Position numbers and translations under genes: made by a program. The notes under the pieces were generated by a model. It saw only the letters and a list, made by a program, of their open reading frames with translations, searched no databases and was not told the origin of the DNA. From Clostridia bacterium (GTDB taxonomy: Bacteria; Bacillota; Clostridia; Saccharofermentanales; UBA5734), in the NCBI GenBank assembly GCA_017997315.1, contig JAGOFF010000009.1, positions 1 through 24,308 of the forward strand: a stretch of 24,308 nucleotides of DNA, read 5' to 3'. The first letter of the stretch is position 1, and each line of letters begins with the position of its first letter. Below are positions 14,244 through 23,688 of the stretch, one piece after another.

Positions 14244-14348
14244 ACAGTCCCCGGCATTCCCGGAACCGGCAGGGCGGGCGAAGGCCGGAAATCACCGCAT
14301 TTTGCATGAAAACGCCCTGGGGGGATGCCCATGCGCGTTTGTAGTGGT

Positions 14349-14354
14349 TATAAT
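14349..14354 (+). promoter_or_regulatory. Putative -10 box of the purine permease gene
   Basis: A perfect TATAAT lies 61 bases before the permease ATG in a locally AT-rich patch. The -35 region is poor. The roughly 55-base leader that would result is too short for a purine riboswitch with an expression platform. Confidence 0.45.
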
Positions 14355-14414
14355 TCTATTCATAATGTCTCCCGGGTTTCATCCGCATCCCCCCATTCAT
14401 CACAGGAGGTAGCT

Positions 14415-15839
14415 ATGGACAAATTCTTCGGAATCAAGAAGGCAGGCTCCAATGTCCGGACCGAGGTCATCGCGGGACTCACCACGTTCTTCACGATGGC
14501 CTACATCATGTTCGTCAACCCCAACATCCTCTCCCTCACCGGTATGTCCTGGAACGGTGTTTTCGTCGCCACCATCCTCGCAACCGCGATCGGCACCCTG
14601 ATCATGGGTCTGCTCGCCAAAGTCCCCTACGCGGTCGCGCCAGGCATGGGCCTCAACGCTTTCTTCACGTTCACAGTCTGTTTCGGACTGGGATTCGAGT
14701 GGCAGGAAGCCATGGCCATGGTCTTCATCTGCGGCATCATCAACATCCTCATCACCGTCACCAAAGTCCGTAAAGCCATCATCAAGGCGATCCCCCACAG
14801 CCTGCAGCTTGCGATCGGCGGCGGCATCGGGCTCTTCATCGCCTACATCGGCATCAAGGGCGCGGGCTTCCTCAAGTTCACATCCGATCCGGGCAAGAAT
14901 CTGGTTCTCGACGACGGCACCGTCATCGCGGACTCCTCCATCGTCCCGGCGCTCGTGAACTTCACGGAAAAAGGCGCGCTGCTCGCCCTCATCGGGCTCG
15001 TGCTGATCATCGTGCTCATGATGCTCAAGGTCAAAGGCGCCATGCTGATCGGCATCATCGCCACCACTCTGATCGGTATCCCGATGGGCGTCACCGTTCT
15101 CCCGGACAAGCTGGGCGATCTGCTGGATGTCAGCAAGGTCGGGGAGGTCAAGGACGTCGCCTTCTCCTTCTTCGGCGATCTCGGCTTCAAGACCATGTTC
15201 AACGAGCCGGGCAAAATCTTCCTGGTCATCATCACGATCCTGGCGTTCAGCCTGTCGGATACATTCGACACGATCGGCACGTTCATCGGCACCGGCCGCA
15301 AGTCCGGTATCTTTGACGACGAGGATGAGAAAGCCCTCGAGAACAGCTCGGGATTCAAGTCCAAAATGGACAAGGCGCTCTTTGCGGACGCCACCGCCAC
15401 GTCGATCGGCTCCCTGCTGGGTACCTCCAACACCACCACCTACGTGGAAAGCGCGGCTGGTATCGGCGTCGGCGGACGCACCGGACTGACCGCCGTCGTC
15501 GTCGCCGTCCTGTTCCTCCTGTGCCTCCCGTTCGCCTCGCTGTTCGGCATCGTGCCGGCGCAGGCGACCGCTCCCGCATTGATTGTCGTCGGCATCCTGA
15601 TGGCCGAGTCGTTCGCCGGGATCAAGTGGAACGAGGTCGAAGAAGCCATTCCGGCCTTCTTCACCGTCGCCATCATGGCGTTCGCGTACAACATCTCGTA
15701 CGGCATCGCGGCCGGCTTCATCTTCTACGTCATCGTCAAGCTCTGCCGCGGCAAGATCAAGGATGTCCACCCGATCCTGATCGGCGCCGGTGTATTGTTC
15801 ATCATCAACTTTGTCCTCATGGCGATCGAGAAACTCTGA
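14415..15839 (+). CDS. NCS2-family purine permease (AzgA/PbuG-type guanine/hypoxanthine transporter)
   Basis: This 474-residue inner-membrane protein has about 14 hydrophobic segments. The N-terminus (FFGIKKAGSNVRTEVIAGLTTFFTMAYIMFVNP) and the motifs PYAVAPGMGLNAFFTFTV, GIGLFIAYIGIKGAG, LAFSLSDTFDTIGTFIGTGRKSGI, ALFADATATSIGSLLGTSNTTTYVESAAGI are hallmarks of the AzgA subgroup, which imports guanine, hypoxanthine or adenine by proton symport. Exact base preference cannot be read from the sequence. The ATG at 14415 follows AGGAGGT by 5 bases; an open frame upstream to 14325 is not used. It is a single-gene unit with its own promoter-like element and a strong terminator. Confidence 0.95.
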   Translation: MDKFFGIKKAGSNVRTEVIAGLTTFFTMAYIMFVNPNILSLTGMSWNGVFVATILATAIGTLIMGLLAKVPYAVAPGMGLNAFFTFTVCFGLGFEWQEAMAMVFICGIINILITVTKVRKAIIKAIPHSLQLAIGGGIGLFIAYIGIKGAGFLKFTSDPGKNLVLDDGTVIADSSIVPALVNFTEKGALLALIGLVLIIVLMMLKVKGAMLIGIIATTLIGIPMGVTVLPDKLGDLLDVSKVGEVKDVAFSFFGDLGFKTMFNEPGKIFLVIITILAFSLSDTFDTIGTFIGTGRKSGIFDDEDEKALENSSGFKSKMDKALFADATATSIGSLLGTSNTTTYVESAAGIGVGGRTGLTAVVVAVLFLLCLPFASLFGIVPAQATAPALIVVGILMAESFAGIKWNEVEEAIPAFFTVAIMAFAYNISYGIAAGFIFYVIVKLCRGKIKDVHPILIGAGVLFIINFVLMAIEKL

Positions 15840-15910
15840 TCCTTACCGGATCCGGAGCGGACCGGATCCGGACGGCCGCCTCCTGCGCGGCCGCGACCCG
15901 GTGAGAAGAG

Positions 15911-15953
15911 AGAGGCTGTCCCGGCGGATTTCCGCCGTGGACAGCCTCTTTTT
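15911..15953 (+). terminator. Intrinsic terminator of the purine permease gene
   Basis: Arms 15911-15921 (AGAGGCTGTCC) and 15939-15949 pair perfectly, continue after a one-base bulge through CGGCGG/CCGCCG (15922-15927 with 15932-15937), and close on an ATTT loop. A run of T follows to 15953. It separates the plus-strand permease from the convergent ABC exporter gene. Confidence 0.92.
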
Positions 15954-16011
15954 CACGGGATGCGTTCGGGTGCAGGCGGGTCCGGCGCGCGTCCGCCGCA
16001 CGCCGCGCCCG

Positions 16012-17787
16012 TCAGATGCTTGTGCCCTGCTTCCAGAGCCGGGCATACGCGCCGCCCTGCGCGAGCAGGTGGTCGTGCGTGCCCCGCTCGATGATCGTGC
16101 CGTGCTCCATCACGAGGATTTCGTCCGCGTTGCGGATCGTCGACAGCCGGTGCGCGATGACGATGGTCGCCCGGTCCCGGACCACCTGGTCGATCGCTTC
16201 CTGAATGAGCTTCTCGGTCTGGACGTCCACGGCGGCGGTCGCCTCGTCGAGAAGGAGTACCGGGGTGTCGCGGAGCAGCGCCCGGGCGATCGAAATGCGC
16301 TGTTTCTGCCCGCCGGACAGCTTGACGCCGCGCTCCCCGATGATCGTGTCATACCCGTCGTGCATTTCGAGGATGAAGTCGTGCGCCCGCGCCATGCGCG
16401 CGACCCGCTCGATCTCGTCCTGTGTCGCGTCCTTGACGCCGTAGGCGATGTTTTCCGCCACGGTCCCGTTGAACAGGAAGATGTCCTGCATGACGATGCT
16501 GACGTTGTTGCGGATGCTGCGCGTGGTCAGCTGGTCCAGGGGATGGCCGTCCAGCAGGATCCGGCCGTCCGCCGGGTCGTAGAACCGCATCAGCAGGCTG
16601 GCGACCGTCGTCTTGCCCGCGCCCGTGGGACCGACCAGCGCGACCATGCGGCCGGGCTCGACGGTGAATGACACGTTCCGGAGGACCTCCATGTCCTCGA
16701 TATAGCTGAATGAAACATCCTCGAACTCGACCCGTCCGGACATCCGGCCCGGATCCGCGGCCCCCGCGACATCCTTGACGAGCGGCTCCTCCCCGAGGAT
16801 CTCATCCATGCGCTCGATACTGGCAAGCGAGGTCTGCAGATCCTCGTTCATGCGTCCGAGTGCAGCGACCGGGCCGTGCAGCAGCGCCAGGTACATCAGG
16901 AACGCGACCAGGTCCTCGACCGATACGCGTCCGGACGCCGCCAGCACACCGCCGGCCCCCATGACAAGCGCGGTGGTCAGGTTGTTGAACAACTCGATGC
17001 GCGGGTGGTACAGCGCGCTTTTGGTCAACGCGGTCATGACCTTGACCGAGAAGTCGCGCGCCCGGTACTCGATCCTCTCCGATCCCATGTCCTGCCGGTT
17101 GAACGCCTGGATCTCCCGGATGCCGGAGTAGTTTTCGCTCGTCGTCGCGGTGAGTTCAGCAAGGGACTGCTGCATATGCTTGAACAACGGGCGCACGCTG
17201 GTGGCGTACTGGTACAGGCTCACCGCCAGAAACGGCATGAACACGAGGGAGATGAGCGCCAGGAGCGGGTTCATGACGAAGAGCAGCGTGAAGATGCCGA
17301 TGAGCAGGACCGTGTTGATGACCAGGTCCGGCACGACATGCGCGATCAGCATCTCGAGGTTTGCGGGGTCATTGATGGTCCGGGAGATCAGCTGGCCGAC
17401 CTGGCGGTCGTGGAAATAGCCGAGGGACAGCCCCTGCAGATGGTCGTACACGCGGATCCGCATGTCCGAGACAAAGTCCCAGGCGGACTTGTGTGCAAAA
17501 TACGTACGGGCGCCGCCGCAGACAGCCGTGACCACGTACAGTCCGGCGAGCTGCAACCCCAGCCGGATGGACTGCGCGGCCAGTCCGGGCGCGTTCTCCC
17601 GGATCAGCCCGGTGATCTCGCGCACGACCATCGGGGTGACCAGCTGCGCACCGGTCATGACCAGGATCACCCCCAGGGTGACCAGCATGTACTTCCAGTA
17701 CGGGCGGGCGAGTTGAAGCATGTCAAGCAGCAGCCTCAGGGCGGATTTGCGCTCCCGGGCCACAGGGGCGGAATCGGATGCGGGCAT
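16012..17787 (-). CDS. ABC exporter, membrane and ATPase domains fused (MdlB/MsbA-like)
   Basis: This 591-residue half-transporter has six membrane segments (about residues 33-330) followed by a nucleotide-binding domain. The latter has Walker A GPTGAGKT (386-393), Q-loop VMQDIFLFNGTVAENIAYG, signature LSGGQ (490-494), Walker B LLLDEATAAVD (511-521) and the switch His546 in IVIAHRLST. Such proteins act as homo- or heterodimers exporting drugs, lipids or peptides; the substrate is unknown. No second half-transporter is adjacent, so a homodimer is likely or the partner is elsewhere. The ATG at 17787 has AGAGG 8 bases upstream, and an extended -10 promoter lies just before it. Confidence 0.95.
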   Translation of the reverse strand: MPASDSAPVARERKSALRLLLDMLQLARPYWKYMLVTLGVILVMTGAQLVTPMVVREITGLIRENAPGLAAQSIRLGLQLAGLYVVTAVCGGARTYFAHKSAWDFVSDMRIRVYDHLQGLSLGYFHDRQVGQLISRTINDPANLEMLIAHVVPDLVINTVLLIGIFTLLFVMNPLLALISLVFMPFLAVSLYQYATSVRPLFKHMQQSLAELTATTSENYSGIREIQAFNRQDMGSERIEYRARDFSVKVMTALTKSALYHPRIELFNNLTTALVMGAGGVLAASGRVSVEDLVAFLMYLALLHGPVAALGRMNEDLQTSLASIERMDEILGEEPLVKDVAGAADPGRMSGRVEFEDVSFSYIEDMEVLRNVSFTVEPGRMVALVGPTGAGKTTVASLLMRFYDPADGRILLDGHPLDQLTTRSIRNNVSIVMQDIFLFNGTVAENIAYGVKDATQDEIERVARMARAHDFILEMHDGYDTIIGERGVKLSGGQKQRISIARALLRDTPVLLLDEATAAVDVQTEKLIQEAIDQVVRDRATIVIAHRLSTIRNADEILVMEHGTIIERGTHDHLLAQGGAYARLWKQGTSI

Positions 17788-17824
17788 GGCGGAATCCTCT
17801 CTTTATCGATTCTTCAACCCGCCC

Positions 17825-17833
17825 ATTATAGCA
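17825..17833 (-). promoter_or_regulatory. Extended -10 promoter for the ABC exporter
   Basis: TGC-TATAAT on the minus strand fits the extended -10 motif (TGn then TATAAT), which can work without a good -35. It lies in the 54-base gap between the upstream gene's stop and the ABC start codon, so the exporter is probably transcribed separately. Confidence 0.6.
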
Positions 17834-17841
17834 TGCCTGAG

Positions 17842-18804
17842 TTAATGTCTCCGGATCGCGGGCAGCGTCAGCGCCTCGGGCAGGGCGCCCGACACCACCG
17901 CGTCCAGCAGCGCGTCCCGCACGGCGTTCAGGATGCCGATGCTGGTGAACGTCGCCCCGGCGACCGTATCGACCTCCAGGCTCTGTGCCGCGACGATCTC
18001 GTCCGGGATCCGGTCGATCGGCCGCGTATAGAACCGGGAGCTGACTTCGTTATGGCCGGTGACCGTGACCGACGCGACCAGGCCGTCTGTGACCACCACT
18101 TCCACCGTCAATCCCGGGGAGTATCCCTCCGCGGTGCCCGTATAGATGCCGTCCTCCAGAACCGCGCCGTCAAAGCACAGTCCTCCGGCCGTTTCCACGG
18201 TCGTTCCTGGGGTGGGGTCCGGATCGATCCCATCGGTCGTCTCCGCCGGGGAGGTCGTCTCGGGGGTCGTTTTCGCCGGGGAAGATGCCTCGGGAGTGGT
18301 TTCTGCCGGAGAGGATGTTGCCGGTATCGTCTCCGAGGTCGGTCCGGGCACCACCAATGCCGCCTCCGATCCGCTCCCCCGCGCGTTCCAGGCCTCGCGG
18401 GCATACCGGAACACCTGGATCCCTCCGACTTCCACGATGTGGCAGACCAGAACCGTCGCGGTCACGATCGCCAGAAGCCGATGGATGCGCATCCAGCCTT
18501 TCCTGGGCTTCAGGATCCGGCGGAGAACGAAAAGAAGCGCCATCAGGAGCGCCAGACAGAATACGATCGTGCCGAGGTTGACGCTTGCCACTTTTACGGG
18601 TGACAGCAGTCCGTGCGCCAGGCCGGCCGCGACGATCGTCACGCCCGCGGGTTTGTGCAGACGATGCATCGCCATGTCGAACGAGAGCGCGAAGCGGCTG
18701 TCCTGCCAGCGCTGACGGCACATGCGCGCCACGTACCGGAGCACCACGGCGGCCATGCCGAACGCCGCAAGCCAGGCGAGAAAGTAATCCAGAAAAACCG
18801 CCAT
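17842..18804 (-). CDS. Membrane protein with His-rich transmembrane domain and C-terminal FMN-binding domain
   Basis: This 320-residue protein has four to five membrane segments in residues 4-128, with histidines (His47, 50, 64, 108, 122) placed like heme ligands in ferric-reductase/cytochrome b-type domains. A Ser/Thr/Pro/Glu linker follows (about 150-205, three 10-residue repeats). The C-terminal FMN-binding domain (about 208-305) ends in DTVAGATFTS (279-288), where the threonine in the GATxT motif is the expected covalent FMN attachment site. Such proteins carry electrons across the membrane to extracytoplasmic acceptors; heme binding here is inferred. The ATG at 18804 has GGAGGAGG just upstream. 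The frame extends to 18861, but that start lacks a ribosome site. No flavin transferase (ApbE) gene, needed for flavinylation, is in the window. Confidence 0.85.
   Translation of the reverse strand: MAVFLDYFLAWLAAFGMAAVVLRYVARMCRQRWQDSRFALSFDMAMHRLHKPAGVTIVAAGLAHGLLSPVKVASVNLGTIVFCLALLMALLFVLRRILKPRKGWMRIHRLLAIVTATVLVCHIVEVGGIQVFRYAREAWNARGSGSEAALVVPGPTSETIPATSSPAETTPEASSPAKTTPETTSPAETTDGIDPDPTPGTTVETAGGLCFDGAVLEDGIYTGTAEGYSPGLTVEVVVTDGLVASVTVTGHNEVSSRFYTRPIDRIPDEIVAAQSLEVDTVAGATFTSIGILNAVRDALLDAVVSGALPEALTLPAIRRH
18232..18321 (-). repeat. Three imperfect 30-base tandem repeats encoding a Thr/Pro/Ser/Glu linker
   Basis: The repeats encode ATSSPAETTP, EASSPAKTTP and ETTSPAETTD (residues 162-191 of the FMN-binding protein). 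The 10-residue period forms a flexible extracytoplasmic spacer between the membrane domain and the flavin domain. Repeat number may vary among strains. Confidence 0.8.
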
Positions 18805-18903
18805 AAGGCCTCCTCCATCAGGGGACGCCTTCATTATCGAGACGGATTGCGGACGGGGCATGGCGTGATTCCGAAAAAAGTGTGAGCGGCAGGCCGCCGG
18901 TGG

Positions 18904-20037
18904 TCAGTCCAGGAATCCGGCCATCCGTGAGAGCGGGAAATCCTCCCCGCCGATGTCCGCCGGACGTCCCTCCAGAGCGGACCGGTAGACCGCCAGGACG
19001 GCCTCCACCGCTGCACGCCCCGCGCGGCCGTCCGCAAGCGGCGCACGGTCCGAACCGATGGCGTCAAGCAGGTCTTCATACAGCAGGGTATGGGGGGCCG
19101 TGAACCGGCGCAGATCCCGCAGACGCCCCTCGCGTGCCAGCCCCGCCAGGGTCGCCGCGAGAAAACGAACGGTACGGCTCTTCCCTTCCCCGTCCCGTAC
19201 GGACAACATGGGGCGTCCGGCATGGATGCCCGCCGTGACCGTGCCGCGGGTCCCGGTGACCGAGATCTCCGCCTCCTGCCGACGCGGGGAGGTGTTGGTG
19301 GTGCCTTCGACGAGGCAGAGCGCCCCGGACTCGAGCTCGAGCACCGCGCAGCCGAGGTCCTCGGCCTCCATCCGGTGCGCGCGGCGCGCCAGCATTCCGG
19401 TGACGCGCAGGACCGGGGAATCCATCAGCCACAACAGCAGGTCGAGCCCGTGGATGCTTTGATTCATCAGCGCACCGCCGTCCATGCCCCAGGTTCCGCG
19501 CCAGGCCGCCTGATCGTAGTACGCCTGGTCATGGCCCCACCGCACATGCACGCGTCCCTGAAGCCGATCGCCGATCAGGCCGGCCGCCAGCGCGTCCCGC
19601 AAGGGGCGCAGCAGAGGGATGTAGCGGAACTTGTGGCCGACCGCGATCTTTCGCCCGGTCGCCGCCGCGCAGGCCAGCAGCCGGTCCGCGTCGGGGAGCG
19701 ACATCGTCATCGGCTTTTCCATGACCAGATGCGCGCCCGCCTCCATGCAGCGGATCCCCATGTCGGCATGGGTCCCGCTCGGAGTCGTGATGGCGACGAT
19801 GTCCGGTTTGGCGGTCGTGAGCATCTCCCGGTAGTCTGCAAAGAGGGCACATTCCCGCTTCGCACCGGCGGGCAGTCCGCTTCCGTCCAGCAGCGCCCGG
19901 GCGCGGCGCACGTCGATATCCGCCAGTCCGCAGAGCACCAGCCTGCCGCCGAGGTGCCGTACCGCACGGAGATGGCTTTCGGCCACGCGCCCGCATCCGA
20001 CCACAGCGATCCGCAGAGGGGGTACCGGGTTTTTCAT
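18904..20037 (-). CDS. Gfo/Idh/MocA family NAD(P)-dependent oxidoreductase
   Basis: This 377-residue soluble enzyme has an N-terminal Rossmann domain with IAVVGCGRVAESH (10-22), IVAITTPSGTHADM, and the catalytic lysine in MEKP (Lys108). The C-terminal alpha/beta domain has GGALMNQSIHGLDLL (187-201), with His196 and Asp199 in the usual active-site positions. Family members oxidise or reduce sugars, inositols and related polyols; the substrate cannot be assigned here. Its ATG overlaps the yigZ stop by one base (TGATG), so it is translated from the rpoD-yigZ transcript, which is a surprising place for a sugar dehydrogenase. Confidence 0.92.
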   Translation of the reverse strand: MKNPVPPLRIAVVGCGRVAESHLRAVRHLGGRLVLCGLADIDVRRARALLDGSGLPAGAKRECALFADYREMLTTAKPDIVAITTPSGTHADMGIRCMEAGAHLVMEKPMTMSLPDADRLLACAAATGRKIAVGHKFRYIPLLRPLRDALAAGLIGDRLQGRVHVRWGHDQAYYDQAAWRGTWGMDGGALMNQSIHGLDLLLWLMDSPVLRVTGMLARRAHRMEAEDLGCAVLELESGALCLVEGTTNTSPRRQEAEISVTGTRGTVTAGIHAGRPMLSVRDGEGKSRTVRFLAATLAGLAREGRLRDLRRFTAPHTLLYEDLLDAIGSDRAPLADGRAGRAAVEAVLAVYRSALEGRPADIGGEDFPLSRMAGFLD

Positions 20038-20717
20038 CAGGATTCCTCCATGGGTTCCGTGTCGTCCGGCAGCAGGATCGGTTCCTGCAGGTATTCCACC
20101 GGACCCGGCAGCACCAGCCCGGACCCGGATGTGCAGTCGGCCACCAGAGCGACGAGCTCCTCCGAACGTCCCGCGCGGACCAGCACCGGAATGTCGACGT
20201 CCAGTCCGAACACCGGTTCCCGGAGTGTGTATCCCAAGCGGCCCGCCTGATGACGGAACCGGTCGTAGTCCGCATACCCCAGCGTGATCCGGAAGGACTC
20301 CGCCGGGATCATCTCGACCGGGCCGGCCTCCCGGACCGCCAGCGAGGCCGTCCGTCCATAGGCGTGGACCAGACCGCCGGTCCCCAGGAGCGTCCCCCCG
20401 AAATACCGCACGACCACAATCGCGGCGTTTTCCAGCGACTGCCGCCGGAGTACGTCCAACACCGGCAGACCCGCCGTGCCCTGTGGCTCGCCGTCGTCCG
20501 AGTACCGCTGCATCCGCATGCTCCCGCCGATCACCCAGGCGTACACATGATGGGACGCGTCCGGGAACTCCGACCGGGCCTGCGCAAGCAGATCCAGGGC
20601 GTCCGCCTCCGAAGCCGCCGGGGCCGCCAGTCCGGTAAAGACCGACTTCCGCGCCTCGAGCCGGACACGGGACGGGACCGACAGGGTCCGGTACCCTTGG
20701 TTCGGCGGCGTTGCCAC
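20037..20717 (-). CDS. yigZ: YigZ/IMPACT family protein
   Basis: This 226-residue protein has the UPF0029 (Impact N-terminal-type) domain signature YSDDGEPQGTAG (72-83), followed by VVVRYFGGTLLGTGGLVHAYG, and a small C-terminal DUF1949-like domain (about 140-210). The family is conserved from bacteria to man; eukaryotic IMPACT modulates translation stress signalling through GCN1, while the bacterial role is unresolved. The start is GTG at 20717, only 3 bases after the rpoD stop, with no clear ribosome site. The gene therefore appears translationally coupled to rpoD, and the downstream oxidoreductase to it. Confidence 0.92.
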   Translation of the reverse strand: MATPPNQGYRTLSVPSRVRLEARKSVFTGLAAPAASEADALDLLAQARSEFPDASHHVYAWVIGGSMRMQRYSDDGEPQGTAGLPVLDVLRRQSLENAAIVVVRYFGGTLLGTGGLVHAYGRTASLAVREAGPVEMIPAESFRITLGYADYDRFRHQAGRLGYTLREPVFGLDVDIPVLVRAGRSEELVALVADCTSGSGLVLPGPVEYLQEPILLPDDTEPMEES

Positions 20718-20720
20718 GTC

Positions 20721-21791
<1,071 letters not shown>

Positions 21792-21997
21792 TCGGAGTCC
21801 TCCGTGTCTATGGGGTGTCGGATCGCATCCTTTACTATATTCGTCACACCGGACCGAAATCCTCTTCCATCAGGTCCGGCAAAAAGCAAATCCGGACTTG
21901 CGTCGGTGCCGTCCACCGGCCGATGCCGCGATTCTGTGGACTGTGCACAAATCCGGTGTGCGGAGAAAAGCGGCCTTCCGCAGAGTGCCGGACGGGA

Positions 21998-22026
21998 TTG
22001 TGCGCGGACGGTACATACCCTATACT
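21998..22026 (+). promoter_or_regulatory. Putative promoter of the MATE transporter gene
   Basis: TTGTGC (21998-22003), a 17-base spacer and TATACT (22021-22026) form a plausible sigma-A promoter about 42 bases ahead of the MATE start codon. The -10 matches 5 of 6 positions and the -35 only 3 of 6. Confidence 0.6.
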
Positions 22027-22067
22027 AAACGCTTACAGCCACGAGACAAGACAGGAGCGATCCCGGC

Positions 22068-23468
22068 ATGCAGCAGATGGATACCTCGACCGGCACCCTG
22101 ACCCGGCTGGTCTGGCCGATCTTCATCGACAACATCCTCCGCACGATCATGGGCAACGTCATCATCATGCTGCTCGGCCAACTCTCCGGCGCAGTGGTTG
22201 CGGCGGTCGGCACCGCGAACCAGATCTTCAACATGGTCGGTTTGATCTACTCCATGTTCGGCGCGGCGGCCGGCATCGTCCTCAACCAGCAGCTCGGCGG
22301 CGGGCGCGACAAGGACGCCGCGGACACGATGGTCATCGTGACCGGAGTCAGCGTGGCGTTCAGCGCGGTCTGCAGCGCGGTGATGTTCTTTTTCGCCGCC
22401 GATCTGCTCCGGATGATCGGGCTGGAGGAGGAACTGGTCCGGGACGGCGCGGCCTATCTGCGGATCATCGGCGGACTCTCCTCCCTCCACGCGGTCAACT
22501 ACCTGGCGATCGCGATCTGCCGCAGCTACGGTTACTCCCGGTTCCCCATGTTCGTCTCCCTCGGCATGAACGCCGTCCATCTGCTCGGGAGCGTCGTCGT
22601 GGTGCTCCGTCCGTTCGAGACTCCGTTCCACGGCGCGACCGGCGTCGCGTACGCGGCTTCGTTCAGCGTCCTGTGCTCCCTCTTCCCGCTGTTCTGGCTG
22701 CTGGTCCGCCGGATCGGCTACCGCCTGTACTTCCGGCGTATCCAGGTCTCGGTCACGGGTGTGGTGGTTTCGGTCCTCAAGGTCGCAATCCCCTCCGGGG
22801 TCGAGGCTCTGTCCTACAATATCGGGCAGATCGTCGTCACGTCGTTCCTGACGCCTCTCGGAACCACGGTGCTGACCACCCGGGTCATCTGCCAGACCCT
22901 CACCGGATTCTTCTTTATGGGTTCCTACTCGATCGCGCAGGGCGGGCAGATCATCGTCGGGCACCTCGCCGGCGCAGGCCAACTCGAGGAGGCGCGGACC
23001 TCCACGATGCGCAACTGGCGGTTCGCGCTGGTCTTCAACCTGCTGTTCGCTTCGGCCGGCCTGTTGCTCGCCCGGCCGCTCATCGGCCTGTACAGCACGG
23101 ATCCGGAAATCGTGCGGCTCGGCACGATCGTGCTGGCGATCGACATGATCATCGAAGCCTCCCGCGCAAGCAGCATGGTGATGGGGTATGCGATGCGCGG
23201 CGTCGGGGACGCGCTCTACACGATGCGCATCTCGCTTCCCATTGTCTGGACGGTCAACGTCGGGCTGGGCTGGCTGCTCAGCCGCCAGTTCCGGCTCGGG
23301 CTGCCCGGCGCCTGGATTGCGGTCGCGACGGATGAAACTCTGCGGGGCGTCATGGTGTATCTGCGCTGGCGGTCCGGGAAATGGAAAACCAAAGTCCTGG
23401 TCGGCGCCCCGTCGACGGCTGGAGAAATACCCGCTGAAACGTCCGGCGGACCGCCATCAGGTGATTGA
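22068..23468 (+). CDS. MATE family efflux transporter
   Basis: This 466-residue inner-membrane protein has about 12 hydrophobic segments in two homologous halves. It opens with GTLTRLVWPIFIDNILRTIMGNVIIMLLGQLSGAVVAAVGTANQIFN, and its halves join near residue 230. The second half has IPSGVEALSYNIGQIVVTSFLTPLGTTVLTTRVICQT. MATE proteins export drugs, metabolites or oligosaccharide precursors using sodium or proton gradients; the substrate is unknown. A short polar C-terminal tail follows the last segment. The ATG at 22068 has AGGAG 10 bases upstream. Its stop codon overlaps the -35 box of the tRNA promoter, and no terminator is seen between them, so some read-through into the tRNA is possible. 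Confidence 0.94.
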   Translation: MQQMDTSTGTLTRLVWPIFIDNILRTIMGNVIIMLLGQLSGAVVAAVGTANQIFNMVGLIYSMFGAAAGIVLNQQLGGGRDKDAADTMVIVTGVSVAFSAVCSAVMFFFAADLLRMIGLEEELVRDGAAYLRIIGGLSSLHAVNYLAIAICRSYGYSRFPMFVSLGMNAVHLLGSVVVVLRPFETPFHGATGVAYAASFSVLCSLFPLFWLLVRRIGYRLYFRRIQVSVTGVVVSVLKVAIPSGVEALSYNIGQIVVTSFLTPLGTTVLTTRVICQTLTGFFFMGSYSIAQGGQIIVGHLAGAGQLEEARTSTMRNWRFALVFNLLFASAGLLLARPLIGLYSTDPEIVRLGTIVLAIDMIIEASRASSMVMGYAMRGVGDALYTMRISLPIVWTVNVGLGWLLSRQFRLGLPGAWIAVATDETLRGVMVYLRWRSGKWKTKVLVGAPSTAGEIPAETSGGPPSGD

Positions 23469-23493
23469 CACGGTTCGGGGTGCTGTCTATAAT
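23465..23493 (+). promoter_or_regulatory. Consensus sigma-A promoter of tRNA-Val
   Basis: TTGACA (23465-23470), exactly 17 bases, then TATAAT (23488-23493) is a perfect match to the housekeeping consensus, as expected for a strongly expressed stable RNA. Transcription would start near 23500, about 6 bases before the mature tRNA. The -35 box contains the stop codon of the MATE gene. Confidence 0.95.
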
Positions 23494-23505
23494 AATGAAG
23501 CGCTC

Positions 23506-23582
23506 GGGTGGTTAGCTCAGTTGGTTAGAGTACTTGCTTGACATGCAAGGGGTCGTTGGTTCGAGTCCAATACTACCCACCA
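23506..23582 (+). tRNA. tRNA-Val (anticodon GAC), CCA encoded
   Basis: A full cloverleaf can be drawn. The acceptor stem is 23506-23512 with 23572-23578, with one G-U pair. The anticodon stem is CTTGC (23533-23537) with GCAAG (23545-23549), holding the loop TTGACAT, so the anticodon GAC is at 23540-23542. The T-arm (23555-23571) has the loop TTCGAGT. The discriminator is A23579 and CCA is encoded at 23580-23582. It decodes the valine codons GUC and GUU, the former being very frequent in this GC-rich genome. It stands alone between a consensus promoter and a terminator. Confidence 0.97.
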
Positions 23583-23587
23583 TCGCA

Positions 23588-23620
23588 AGCCCGCACAGCT
23601 CTAGGCTGTGCGGGCTTTTT
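23588..23620 (+). terminator. Intrinsic terminator after tRNA-Val
   Basis: A perfect 12-base stem AGCCCGCACAGC (23588-23599) with GCTGTGCGGGCT (23605-23616) and a TCTAG loop is followed by a run of five T. It begins six bases after the tRNA CCA end. Confidence 0.95.
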
Positions 23621-23688
23621 CATGTCCGCCGGACGCTAGTCGCTCTCCCAGGCGTCTGCGATCTCGCCTTGTGCTCCGATCTTCTGAG

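Noticed and set aside
14349..14414. Purine riboswitch in the permease leader
   Set aside because: The leader has a TATAAT and a GTTTC stretch reminiscent of the class, but at about 55-65 bases it is too short and I could not pair the P1 and P3 stems.
14400..15770. Minus-strand frame of 456 codons opposite the purine permease
   Set aside because: Product is an Asp/Glu/Gly-rich artefact of the opposite strand of a hydrophobic membrane protein.
16876..18603. Plus-strand frame of 575 codons across the ABC exporter and FMN-binding genes
   Set aside because: It crosses two well-supported minus-strand genes and their promoter; composition is that of an antisense shadow.
18860..18903. Intrinsic terminator after the Gfo/Idh/MocA gene
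   Set aside because: A T-run is present on the minus strand (TTTTTT near 18875), but the preceding GCGGC/GCCGC stem has only five pairs and is separated from it by several bases.
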